Positions 23,806 to 35,150 of a DNA stretch of 64,000 nt are shown here, piece by piece (positions within the stretch are counted from its first letter, which is position 1; each line of letters begins with the position of its first letter). This DNA is from Paguma larvata (taxonomy: Eukaryota > Chordata > Mammalia > Carnivora > Viverridae): positions 41,688,659 to 41,752,658 of the forward strand of contig CM057842.1 of assembly GCA_030068075.1 (NCBI GenBank), written 5' to 3'. The translations under genes and the position numbers were made by a program. Under the pieces are notes generated by a model, which saw only the letters and a program-made list of their open reading frames with translations, did not search any database and had not been told where the DNA came from.

Positions 23806-24035
23806 GGTGCCTGGGTGACTCAGTCAGTTGAGCATCTGACTTTGGCTCAGGTCATGATCTCACCGTTCATGGATTCAAGCCCCGCATCAGGCTGTGTGCT
23901 GACAGCTGGAGCCTCGAGCCTGCTTTGGAATCCTTGTCTCCTTCTTTCTCTGCCCCTCCCCTTCTCATTCTCTTTCTCTCTCTTTCTCTCTCTCTCTCTC
24001 TCCCCCTCTCTCTCTCAAAAGTAAAAAAACATTAA
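23806..24035 (+). mobile_element. Felid CAN-SINE
   Basis: Head 'ggtgcctgggtgactcagtc', 'aggtcatgatctcaccgttc', 'gtgtgctgacagctggag', long (CT)n-rich segment, then a short A-rich tail. Inserted at the end of the GAAA microsatellite, so TSDs cannot be resolved. Confidence 0.9.
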
Positions 24036-26530
24036 TTTTTTTTAAATTTTAATTTAAACTACCAGGCAGCATAATGATTCAAACAATGATTCAATAGAAA
24101 AAGTACTGACTCAGGATCAGAAGACCTACATCCCGGCTATGCTTAAGTAAATTATCTAAAATTACTAATCTTTAATATTTGGAGACAGAGGAAATGCTGC
24201 AGTTTGGTAGAGAAAGCTGCATATTTTAGCCCAGGTTCCCCGGGAAACCAAGGTACGAGTGAGGCAGTTAAATACAGGCAGCGGCAGTAATGCAGGCTCT
24301 GTTGTCGCAGTGGCCACTGACTCATTTTACGAACACAGACACACAACCGGTAGTTTGGCATCAGTCAGCCGCATAGACTGACTCCCGACAGAAACTACGT
24401 GGGAATAGGCTTTGGAAGGAAAGAAAAAGGGTTATCTACTGGCTGCCGTTTTGCTGGTGGGGTTGTAATATCTGGACCTCTGACAACCAATGGCACTAAG
24501 GGAACTGAGACAATGTCTGAAACGGTGGGCATGAAGAGTAGATTTCGGAGGTTGGATAAGATTCTGCTGAGCAAATTGGAGTGCCAGTCCTCTGTTAGGT
24601 ATTTTGGGAAGAGCCTCTATCCAGGTTTTTATCTGGCAAGTGTGTCAAGGATCTACTCTTAAAGATTTGCAAATTATGAGCATTTGTTTTCTCTTGGGGA
24701 CTTCTACAACTTTCCCGTAAAGAATATTTGTGCTTTTTCCTGCATGGCAGATAAGTGAGAGACAAATAACGTCTTCCATAAATTTTCTTGAATGTTCCGG
24801 TGTATGTTTCCTCTCGTTGAGAACTGACTTAATATTGTACGTGTATTGTGCTTTGCAGAGGATGGTCTACGTCATTTAGTGGTGAGGTAGATTTTATCTT
24901 CTGTCACCCATTCAATCATCTCTCGAGATGGCACTTTATTTTTATTCTATCTCCATCTCTTTTTGTTGTTGTTCGCCTGTGTGTTCTCATTTTTCTTTCT
25001 TTTTCTTTTCTTACTGTTCTGATGGTCATGGAAGGAAAGATAAAATAGAGTTGCATTAATCCCTTGATTAAATCTTTAAATTTCCCTTGGCCAGAGGTGT
25101 GAGCTATTTCCTGTGTATAATGGCCATTAGAGTTATTTAAAGTTATTGACATAATAAGATGGAAAAGAGAACCTTCATTCTGACTTAAGTGAGCAAGCTT
25201 TGGTGTTTACTTGTTTGTAGATGATGTCAGTCACTTTGTATAGCTTGCTAAAATAAGGAATCTGTAAAAGATAGCTTATTAAATGACAGGGAAATTGGCA
25301 TTACACCTTAACTATGATAATCAGATGCTAAAATTATTAAAATGTAATATCAATATTTGACCTAAAATAGATTCCAATGGGACATTTTACCTAAAACCTA
25401 AATTGTGTGGAGTCAGAATTTATACACACTTTTCTGCCTCTTATCAAACTCATTTTAATCCAATCTATTTTAAATTTTCTAGATATCAGTAAAATTAGAC
25501 CATCAATTAAAATTTCATGGTCTACGGTATTATCTTTAGACAGAACTGGAAGCAATACTCTAGTTAATAATCTAACTATAAAAATAGCAGTATTGCTCTA
25601 GTTTCAGCAATAAGAAATTTTAATTGCACGATGTCCTAATTTCTTTTAGTTCATGAAATTTAGCTATTGCCAATCTTCCCCATCCTCAAACTTTGTGATG
25701 GTTGATCTCAAACAAACAAAAAAAGAGACTTCTTCATTTTTATTCATGTGGATTCTATGTATATAGATTTGTTTTCTGTATGTAGATTAACCAAAGATTG
25801 AATCTACATTCAATTCACAGTAGTCATAACTACATGTGAATGCTAATCTCTATTATATTTAGGAAGTTTATATTGAATAGGTTATCACATGCAACCCAGG
25901 AAAGCAGAGATAAAAACATATAAGCTTTCTGTAGTTCCTTAGAATGACACAAAATTTGACACCCATGTTTCAGGTTAAACAGTCCTATGACTTCACTTGA
26001 TTGGCAGTCCATCTTCCTGGTATTTCATTCCCAGTAACTCATCAAGCAGAAGGCAAAGGGTATGAAATCAGGCAAATGGGTAGACTATTATTTTTGTTTT
26101 CTGTTTATGCCAGTAACATTCCTTGATAGTAGAAAGATTGAAATATTGGATAGTCGATCATTTCATATAGTGTTCCTTCAACTTACAGTTAACCTTGAAA
26201 TGTTTACCTGTGTTGGTGGCTTAGTTTTCCACGGGTTCTATTGTCTAATGCCACTATAAAAACCTACCAATGTCACCTGACTGTTAGGTACTGCTTGTGG
26301 TTCTGAATTTCTACCTTTTTAATGCACAGAATGCAATTAGAGAAATAGTGTGGTACATCACAGATGCCAGCTTTTAATTTTTCAGACGTTGAATGGTCAT
26401 GATACATCTACACAAGTAAATGTCTTTAAATTCTAATTTTCACAGAACACTTTAAATGCGGATGCCTTAATTTGTGATTTAATCATCTGAATAGAGTACT
26501 AAGCTTTGGTAATTTAGGGTAAGGTTTTCT
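24036..26530 (+). other. CNTN6 intron sequence, unrecognised
   Basis: Nothing assigned with confidence. 24085-24150 has a faint MIR 5' resemblance. No exon-like frame with splice signals fits the gene. An 8-bp inverted repeat lies near 25780-25810. Confidence 0.5.
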
Positions 26531-26554
26531 TTTTTTCTTTTTTTAATGTTTATT

Positions 26555-26602
<48 letters not shown>

Positions 26603-26757
26603 CAGGGGAGGGGCAAAGATAGAGGGAAACAGAATCTGAAGGAGGCTCCAGGCTCAGCAGAGAGCTGAATTTGGGGCTTGAACCCACAGCCTGTAAGACC
26701 ATGGTTTTGGCTGAGCCAAAGTGGACTGCTTGACCGACTGAGCCACCCAGGCGCCCC
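26531..26757 (-). mobile_element. Felid CAN-SINE
   Basis: Reverse orientation: T-rich/AATG tail complement, a 40-bp (GA)n run at 26561-26597, 'aggctccaggctcagcagag', and the head complement 'gactgagccacccaggcgcc'. TSDs tagggtaaggttttct (26515-26530) and tagggaaagtttttct (26758-26773), diverged by a few bases. A short inserted palindrome-like part (ggttttggctgagccaaag) sits in the head. Confidence 0.92.
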
Positions 26758-27062
26758 TAGGGAAAGTTTTTCTATTTGATTGTGTGAACAGTTTCAATAT
26801 TCTAATTTAGAGAATATTTAAAAATAGAGACTTGAGAGGAAGCATGTTTATCACTGAACTGTGAATTGATTATATTGGAAGTGTTAAGGAGGAAATATAC
26901 ATAGGGTGTAGTGGAGTATCAGAACATAATGCCAAGCCCAACACAATCAGGGGCTGAAAACTATGTGTTAAAACCTCAGAATGTACTGCTGAATCCAATC
27001 AGACAAAAGGGTTTCAAGACATCAGGCATGAGTAAGAGTCAAAATGGGAATCAAAAATCCTA

Positions 27063-27250
27063 GGGGCACCTGGGTGGCTCAGTTGGTTAAGCATTCAACT
27101 CTCTATTTCGGCTCAGGTCATGATCTCATGGTTTGTGAGATCACGCCCTGCATCAGACTCTGCTCTGACAACATGGAGCCTGCTGGTCATTCTCTCCCTC
27201 TCTCTCTGCCCCACTCCCTCTCTCTCTTTCACCCTATAAACAAATATTTA
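27063..27250 (+). mobile_element. Felid CAN-SINE
   Basis: 'ggggcacctgggtggctcag' head, 'tcatgatctcatggtttg', CT-rich part and a short A tail. TSDs are near caaaaatccta on the left and aaaaattcctag on the right. Confidence 0.92.
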
Positions 27251-27689
27251 AAGAAAAATTCCTAGTCTGAGTCATGGAGGAGAGCGTAGGCAAAAGACTA
27301 GTATCAGTGAAGAGTAAGCATGAGATTAATAGCTAGCATTTAATTAATTCAATTATCATGGCAACCCTATTTTCCTTTCCAAAATAAAAATGAGAACGCT
27401 GTGGATTGGGAAGAGTAGCTTGGCAAGTACACGGACAGGAGACGGCATGAATTCAGCGAAGTGTCTTAGACGGTGAATCTTAACGCTGGGAATGGTCTTT
27501 CTGGCATTAGCCTCCTTTCAAAAAGCGCGGCATATACCTCTCAGGTCTCTTTGTTCAAAATGAAGTGTGACAAAAACTAGTGTCGTCACTGTTCACGGGG
27601 TTACAAAAGTGCTTATGTTCTTTGGAAGAGTAAGAAAGTGGTTCATTAAAAACCTACCTATTCCCTGCTAACTAGCAGTCAGGCCTACT

Positions 27690-27850
27690 GCTAGCCTTTT
27701 AAATAGTTTCCATCACTTACTCCTCATGACTCTCTGACACAGATAATACTAATATTCCAATAGTACAAGTGAGAAGCAGAGGACTTGGCATGTTAAGTAA
27801 CTTTGCCCAGTGATTACAAATATTAAATGTTAGGGCTCAGATTCAGTAAT
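27690..27850 (+). repeat. MIR SINE fossil
   Basis: 'catcacttactcctcatgac', 'aagtgagaagcagaggactt' and 'gttaagtaactttgcccagt' in + orientation. Confidence 0.65.
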
Positions 27851-28037
27851 AGCAGTTTGATACTAACCTTCATGTTTGTTACTGACTCTGCTTTTAATAC
27901 CCTATTGCATAGGATGGCATAGAAAAGAAGAAAGAGAATTACTAGTATTAGTATTGCCATCATTATTACCTCATGTTTTTGTTTAATACTCTCCCATAGA
28001 GGGGGATATCAAACTTGCCTTTAAGATTTCAATTCTG

Positions 28038-28253
28038 GGGCGCCTGGGTGGCTCAGTTGGTTAAGCGGCCAACTTCAGCTCAGGTCATGATCTCACATCT
28101 ATGAGTTCGAGCCCCACGTTGGGCTCTGTGCTGATGGCTCATCAGAGCCTGGAGCCTGCTTTCGATTCTGTGTCTCCCTCTCTCTCTGCCCTTCCCCTGT
28201 TCACGCTCTGTCTGTATGTCTCTCAAAAATAAATAAACATTAAAAAAAAAAAA
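28038..28253 (+). mobile_element. Young felid CAN-SINE with a perfect 15-nt TSD
   Basis: Almost consensus head (GGGGCGCCTGGGTGGCTCAG), A-rich tail and perfect TSDs aagatttcaattctg at 28023-28037 and 28254-28268. The low divergence marks a recent insertion that may be variable among cats. Confidence 0.97.
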
Positions 28254-28494
28254 AAGATTTCAATTCTGAGAAAGTATGCATATAGACTCTGAAGGTGAGA
28301 TTAAGAGTCTCTAATATTAAAAAAAAGAATCTCCAATATTAAAGATCATTCTATACAAAGATATGTACATATATAAAATATGTAAACTGCTCAGGTTTGT
28401 GCTTTTAGGAACGATAGTATTAGTAAACTATGCTTTGGAAACTTGAAGTGAAAAGTCACTTGCTCAGCTCATTGCTTCCTATTCTGAAGAGAAA

Positions 28495-28645
28495 GACAGA
28501 TTGGAATCTTGACCCTACACTACCTTGTGGGTAACTTGACTACATTACTGCTGCCTTCCGTGTCTCAGTTTCCCCATCAGGAAACTTGGGAATGAGCAGC
28601 AGTGAGCCCAGTCTGACTTGAAGATTCAGTGGGTTGATATTTATT
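28495..28645 (+). repeat. MIR SINE fossil
   Basis: 'gtgtctcagtttccccatca' is the conserved MIR core word; flanking text fits + orientation. An L2-like 3' end follows at about 28770-28845. Confidence 0.7.
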
Positions 28646-28894
28646 ATACAGTTGGTACAGGACCTGTGCAGAGCCAACTTGTAATAATAGTTCATAACCT
28701 CCTTCAATTTTGACCACTGAGTTTAATCATAGAGAAGTGTATCCTTGCTAATTAACCCCCAGTCCTCAGATTTTACTGTAACATCTAACATTGTGCCTTG
28801 AACTCAGTAGACATTAGTGTTTACTGAATAAGTTTAGAAGGAATAAAGTCTTAGCATTGCTCTATTTCCATTTATATATTTAAATCAGCATTAA

Positions 28895-30405
28895 ATTTTC
28901 TATTTTAATCCACTTTATTTCATCCACCCCCACCTCCCTCCCATGTTTGTTCTCTGTATTTAAGACTTTTTTGTTTATTTGTTTTTCTCTTTCTTTGTTT
29001 CATTTCTTATATTCCACATATGAGTGAAATCATATGGTATTTGTCTTATTCTATATATTTTACTTAGTATTGTACCCTGAGGGTCCATCCCTGTTGTTGC
29101 ACATGGCAAGATTTCATACTTTTTTATTCTGGCTGAAAAAAAAATTTCTCCATTGAGTAATATATACCACACATTATATATCCATTCTTCTATGGATGGA
29201 TGCTTGGGTTGCTTCTGTATAGTGGCTGTCAGAAGTAATGCTGCAGGGTCTCTGAGTGGCTTAGTCAATTAGGTGTCCAGCTTTGGCTCAGGTCGTGATC
29301 TCACAGTTCACAAGTTTGAGCCCCGCATTGGGCTCTGTGCTGACAGCTCAGAGCCTGGAGCCTGTTTCAAATCCTGTGTCTCCCTCACTCTCTGCCCCTT
29401 CCCTGCTCGTACCCTCTCTCTCTCTTTCAATAAATAAATAAATAAGAATAAATAAATAAATAAATAAATGCTAAACAAAGAAGTAATGCTGGAATAAATA
29501 TGAGTGTGCGTATATCTTTCTGAATTCGTGTTTTAATTTTCTTTGGGTGAATACCTAGTAGTAGAATTACTGGATCATATCATAATTATACTTTTAATTT
29601 CTTGAAGAACTTCCATATGGTTCTCCAAAGTGGCTACACCAGTCTTCATGAGGGTTTCTTTTTCTCCATATCCTTGCCAAAACTTGTTGTTTCTTGTCAT
29701 TTTGGTGTTAGCCATTATGAGCAGGTGTGAAGTGACATCTCACTGTGGTTTTGATTTGCATTTCCCTGATGATTAGTGATGTGGAGCACCTTGTCATGTT
29801 TCTGTTTCCTACGTGTATGTCTTCTTTGGAAAAATGTTTATTCTGATCCTCTGTTCATTTTTAAATTGGATTATCTATTTTTTGAGTTTTTGTTTTTTTT
29901 GTGGGTTTTTTTTTTTTTTTTTGGTGTTGAGTTGTGCAAGGTCTTTATATATGTTGGGTATTCACTACTTACACGATTATATATTTTGCAAATATCTTCT
30001 TCCATTCAGTAAGTTAATTTGTCACTTTGCTGATGGTTTCCTTTGCCACGCAACAGCTTTTTATTTTGGTATGGTCAATAGTCTAACTTTGCTTTTGTTT
30101 CTCTTGCCAGAGGAGACCAATCTAAAAGAATACTTCTATGGCTGATATCACAGAAATAAATTTTCTTCTAGGAGTTTCATGGTTTAAGGTCTTTAGTCCA
30201 TTTTGAGTTTATTTTTGTGTATGGTGTAAGGAAGTGGTCCAGTTTCATTCTTTTGCATGTACCATACTGTTTCCCCAGCACCATTTGTTGGAGAGACTGT
30301 CTTTTCCTCATTGTATATTCTTGCTTCCGTTGTCATGGATTAATTGACCATATAATCATGGGTTTATTTCTGGGCTCTTTATTCTGTTTCTAACTTGCTA
30401 ATGAA
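28895..30405 (-). mobile_element. L1 LINE ORF2 end and 3' UTR, reverse orientation
   Basis: The + strand reads the complement of L1 ORF2 3' end: 'cacatatgagtgaaatcata', 'cctagtagtagaattactgg', 'tatccttgccaaaacttgtt', 'tgatttgcatttccctgatg', 'ccattttgagtttatttttg', 'cagcaccatttgttggagag'. It is 5'-truncated near 30405 and split by a SINE at 29244-29478. Both ORF2-frame stops and small indels are visible, so it is inactive. Confidence 0.88.
29244..29478 (+). mobile_element. Felid CAN-SINE inside L1
   Basis: Starts at the modified head 'cagggtctctgagtggctta', has 'gagttt/gagccccgcattggg' boxes and a (AAAT)n tail. Perfect 13-nt TSDs agaagtaatgctg at 29231-29243 and 29479-29491; excising it restores the L1. 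Confidence 0.95.
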
Positions 30406-30770
30406 TGTTTAGAAGCCGTGCCACATTAAATGATGCTCACATATTTTCATTTATGCTTTTATTGTCTATTAGCAGTATAATTTCTGCATTAAGTCCTAAT
30501 ATAAATATATATGTATATTTATTATATAGTCAATCAGTTTATTGCCTTATGCTTTCCTCTCTGTAACTATATTATATTTGCTGATTATTCACAAAAATCT
30601 TAATTTTTATTACTATAATATTTTCTCAGTTTTTTTGATACATAAGCTTACCTACACTTGTGGCTGTGTTTTGTTTTAAAAACACCAAAGAAGCTTATGT
30701 GAAATACAGATAGAATATTTTAATGTATTTTATTAATATGTCTTTTCCAACCCACCAGGTACCATTTTAA

Positions 30771-30853
30771 TTTTTTTTAACATTTGTTTATTTTTGAGAG
30801 ACAGAAACAGAGCACAGGAGGGGGAGGGGCAGAGAGAGAGGGAAACCTTCAGA
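30771..30853 (-). mobile_element. 5'-truncated CAN-SINE (tail only)
   Basis: Only about 83 bp: the T-rich tail complement and GA-rich part; the tRNA-derived head is absent. TSDs taccattttaa at 30760-30770 and 30854-30864 are perfect, so the truncation happened at insertion rather than by later deletion. Confidence 0.85.
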
Positions 30854-30864
30854 TACCATTTTAA

Positions 30865-31033
30865 ATTATCTATTAGAATATTCCAAAAGAAGGATAGAAA
30901 AAGTCAGTCTTTATCTTTCTCAATGAGTATTACCAAAACCATGAATTAAAATGTTTCAGTTAATTTTTATGGGTGCATTCTTCCTTATCTGAAAATGTCA
31001 ACTGTTTAGTACAGTTTGAACTTAGTTGGATGT

Positions 31034-31094
<61 letters not shown>

Positions 31095-31942
31095 TTCTAA
31101 TCATTTCTGCTAAGCCATATTTTAATATGTAACAGAACTGGAAATTCTCACTTTACTATTTTTGGTTTAATTATTCTGCATAAAATTAGGACTTTGATTC
31201 CATCTATGTTATCATAGATTTTCTTACTGTATTTTAATTTCTTATTGATTGAAAAAATTAAAAGATAACTTTGAAATATTCATACTAATTGTCATATTAT
31301 AAAACTTCTACTTATAATTAAAATATCTGACTATATTTTAGGTTGCTGTCAAGAATGATTTTTTAATGATCTATTTTTAATAAGTGATAAATTAGTGTGG
31401 TTACTAGTTTGGTTACTTTTATAAAATACTTAGATTTAACCTTTTTTTAAAATTTTTTACACAGTTTTGCATGTTGCTCTTATGAAAACAGTATGGATTC
31501 CTGCTTAGTAGTAAAGATAATCTTTCCAGACTATAGTATAACTTATAGTTAATTGATAGCGCTTTTCAAACATTATTGTGGGCTGATCACTGGATATGTT
31601 GTTAACAGGCAAAGTTTGATTTAGTAGGTCTGGGATGAGACTGTATTTTGAGAAGCAAACACATATGACTATTCTAAGGGCATGTAATGAAGACTCAACA
31701 GGAACTTCTTGAACATCATAATTAACAAGCAGAATTAAAAAAAAAAAAAAAGCATGGAGAATTTGTCTACTTCAAGTGACTATGGATGCTTCTGAATAGA
31801 GGATGAGTGCTAGAGATAATGAGATATAACTTTCAATTCAGTCTATAATACTAGTAATTTTTCCTAGTCTGCATTCTTAGTATTTCAAACAGTACCAGGT
31901 AGTTGAGAAATATTGGTTGGCTGATTAAGATTTCAACAGAAA
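30865..31942 (+). other. Intron with (TTTC)n and a MER5A fossil
   Basis: Holds a (TTTC)n microsatellite at 31033-31094 (about 15 units) and a MER5A-like hAT fossil at about 31560-31680 ('tttagtaggtctgggatgag'). The rest is AT-rich and unassigned. Confidence 0.6.
31033..31094 (+). repeat. (TTTC)n microsatellite
   Basis: About 15 uninterrupted TTTC units, likely highly variable in length. Confidence 0.95.
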
Positions 31943-32129
31943 TATGGTTAAGCCTCCAACTTTGGTGCAGGTCATGATCTTAATGTTTTGAGTTCGAGCC
32001 CTGCATTGGGCTCTGTGCTGACAGCTCAGAGCCTAGAGCCTGCTTCAGATGCTGTGTCTCCCTTTCTCTCTGGCCCTCTCCTACTCACACTCTGTCTTTC
32101 TCTCAAGAATAAACATTAAAAAATAATAA
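31943..32129 (+). mobile_element. 5'-truncated felid CAN-SINE
   Basis: Begins inside the head ('tatggttaagcctccaactt'), lacking the first 20 or so bases, then runs to the tail. TSDs aagatttcaacagaaa (31927-31942) and aagatttcaatagaaa (32130-32145), one mismatch, so the missing start dates from insertion. Confidence 0.9.
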
Positions 32130-32145
32130 AAGATTTCAATAGAAA

Positions 32146-33899
32146 GAATCATCTTCAGTGATGAGAATTTTAATTCAGTTTAACAAACATTATTGAACAT
32201 ACACCTTGAGCCTGAAAAGGGTAGTGGACTCCGGGTAATAATAAATCACTTTTTACATGAATTTTCCTTTTCTAAAAGCTAAGTGAAAAATTATATGACA
32301 TGTAAACATTCACATTTCTAGCTTAGAAATTTGGATGATGGCTTTTAGGTATCAGCAGAAATATATTTTATATCACTTAAATTTACTTGGCCAAAATTTA
32401 ACATTTCTGTGTTGCTGAAAATTCCTAGTTTTTCCTAAATTCTAGGAATAAATGATGCACTCAAATGCTTCTCCCACTGACCTCTTCTAATCATATCAGA
32501 CAAAGAATTATATTTGGTCAAGAGTTTGCTGCATATTAGAATAGCTTTACCACTGTGTCATTAATGGTATGATTCCATTGTTAGTGATTGAGAAATCTAG
32601 ACATTTCAGAAAATAAAAGAGATATTAAATGTCCGCTCTTGGGAAGTACTCCAAGATAATGACTTAAACAAAAATGTGATCACATGCCATGGACATCCTA
32701 AACCCAGATATGGCCCCTGCTACTCACTTAATTGCAGAATGTGGAACACAGCACTAATAATAAACCCGACATCAGAAGCTGGCTACTACAAATTGTAGTT
32801 GGCTGATATTCTCTAGGTTTCAAATTGGGTAATTAATTACATTAGCTACATTTTGTGTGATACACATATTAGACACAATGATAGGTTTGCAATGAAACAA
32901 ACACTGTTTGGTATTGTTTATAGATACAGCATACTTGCCAGTGGTCATGTCTGCCTTTCTTTTAAAATTACTGTTATTACAAATTAGTTTTCATCACTTA
33001 TTTTTGTACAACCCCGGCTACCTACTAATTTTTTAAGATCTTTTTTTTTAAGTTGCTTAAATTTAAGACATAAAATTGATCCCATGCTTTAATTTTTCTT
33101 TTTTTTTCTCCTTATTAAAACATTTGATGGTGATTCTGTCAAGAGATCAATCTTGGGGTTTCCCTGATTACAGCCGTGGTCTGATGTTTGCTTTTGATTA
33201 TCTGAGTTTCAGAGAAAACTTAGTAAGCCTCATTTTATGAAAGATTAGAGCTTCTTAAACTGCTGTCCCTTCATTATGTACTGTGTGATGGCTTGTATTT
33301 TAGGACCGTTTAGTTCAGTCTGATTCAGGAAAACATCATTCTTTTCATGTTCTTATGTTTTTCAATGGAATAGCCACATAACAAGATAGGACTGTGCACC
33401 TTGGCTGTGGAACTATGCAGATGGTTCCTTCAACTCACTAGCTCTGGCAAACTCTGTCATTGAGAACCCTGTTGTTTGGTGGCTGAAAGTGCTAAATAAG
33501 AGCTGGTTTATAAAGCCACAACTAAACAATATGAAAATTAGTTTGCATTTCTCTAACGTCAAGTTCAGTTTTCACCATGGAGTTGACTTTTCAGAATGTG
33601 CAATGAATTTGTTATTACTCAAGCAAATGGGCATTGTAGCATCAAGTATCCATTTTATTTTTTATAGGCATCAAAATCAACAGTGATAATTCAACTGATA
33701 GTAGAATTAACAACACTGTGTCAAACTAAAAGCAAATGTCGTTTAATCTACGATGGAGATTCAGAGATGCTCATGGTCAAGAATAGAAGAATAGGAAAGG
33801 AATATGCCTGCGGTTTTAGTAATGTCTTAAAACGAAAATAAATACTCAAGACTTAATTTTAAGAACCTTACTTCTGTTAATTACGTATTTTCTTTTTAG
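32146..33899 (+). other. End of the 24.9 kb CNTN6 intron
   Basis: No repeat or exon assigned. The acceptor before 33900 is tctttttag. T-rich runs at 33040-33055 and 33095-33110. Confidence 0.5.
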
Positions 33900-34027
33900 A
33901 GTGTTTCTCTCAGAGGACGGCAGCCTCAAGATATATAATGTTACCAGGTCAGATGCCGGATCATATACTTGCATAGCTACAAATCAGTTTGGCGTTGCAA
34001 AGAACACTGGCAGCCTAGTCGTAAAAG
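33900..34027 (+). CDS. CNTN6: CNTN6 exon, second half of Ig5 (residues 455-498)
   Basis: After one base that completes Arg455 it reads [20 protein letters not shown], then [20 protein letters not shown], then VK and one base of Glu498. It contains the DAGSYTC motif with the second Ig5 cysteine and the NVT sequon at N468 (human NIT). The exon is 128 bp, so skipping it would shift the frame. It sits alone between introns of 24.9 and 21.0 kb, and its donor is G|gtattt, weaker than the gtaag(t/c)-type donors of most exons here. Confidence 0.95.
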
Positions 34028-34912
34028 GTATTTTATTATCTTCATTTGTGCTTGATGAACATGGGAGATATGTATGCATATCACAATCTCTATCATAGTG
34101 TCAAACCTGTATCATATCGTATATGTGAAATATTTGATTTCACAATTTATTTAAGAGTTGCATTCTCCTATTCATTAACAGTATGTTGACTTTGCCAGTG
34201 GGATGCGTGGTAGACATGAATACTTCAGCAGTTGAAATGCTGTCAGTGAGTAATTAAACAGAATTAACACCTGCACCTGAAGTATTTGAATTTTGCACAA
34301 ATGCCTTAGTGTAGGAAGCTGTGGGCATTTTGATAAAGTCAGTTGACAATATTTTTCTTGGTTCAATTTCCTTCATAAGCTCTCATTTTATGTGAAACTT
34401 TTACCTGGATGTAAGGTCACCAAGTCCATAACCAGTTGATTTATTTATATAACTCTAGATGCGTAGCTAGTGAAATGCAGAGTCTCTTGCATACTCTTTA
34501 TAAGTAGTTTGTTTTGAAGATAGATAAATTAAAATATCTGTGTCCATATAAGTCATTATTATATTCCCATCACAGTGAACATATAAGCTCACATAATTTG
34601 TGATGATAAAACTGCATACTCTATTCTTCAGACTTTTAAGCTACCATCAATCCAAATGTACCTCCGTATATCACCTAGGGACACAATTAGTATTCAGGTA
34701 TCTATTCCCATCTTTACCAATTTTCTTCGTTGAATCTCAGCTCATAAAACTAGTATGTTTACTGGAAGCTATGTCACTTTTATCATTTCCTTGCCTCCTA
34801 GATGGTTAAAATGACTGTCTTCATAAAGTAGTTTGAGCAGCTAATTAAGCCCAAATAATTAAATTCAGCAATTGGTGTTTTATCATCATTTCTATTAAAA
34901 ATAAATATATTA
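34028..34912 (+). other. Start of the 21.0 kb CNTN6 intron
   Basis: Begins with the weak donor gtattt. Nothing else recognised before the SINE at 34913. Confidence 0.5.
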
Positions 34913-35138
34913 GGGGCGCCTGGGTGGCTCAGTCGGTTGGGCGGCCGACTTCGGCTCAGGACATGATCTTGCGGTCTGTGAGTTCGAGCCCCGCATCGGG
35001 CTCTGTGCTAATGGTTCATCAGAGCCAGGAGCCTGCTTCCAATTCTGTGTCTCCCTCTCTCTCTGCCCTTCCCCTGCTCACGCTCTGTCTCTATGTATCT
35101 CAAAAATAAATAAAATGTTAAAAAAAATTAAAAAATAA
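34913..35138 (+). mobile_element. Young felid CAN-SINE
   Basis: Head GGGGCGCCTGGGTGGCTCAG, 'tgagttcgagccccgcatcg' box and an A-rich tail; TSDs ataaatatatta at 34901-34912 and 35139-35150, perfect. Low divergence, so recent. Confidence 0.96.
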
Positions 35139-35150
35139 ATAAATATATTA

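Noticed and set aside
23557..24024. Open frame of 155 codons, rich in Lys/Glu/Arg
   Set aside because: It is the translation of the GAAA microsatellite fused to a SINE head; no gene.
29776..30145. Open frames with hydrophobic segments (78 and 110 codons)
   Set aside because: They lie on the strand opposite to the L1 ORF2 remnant (L1 is on -), so they are antisense shadows of the retrotransposon.
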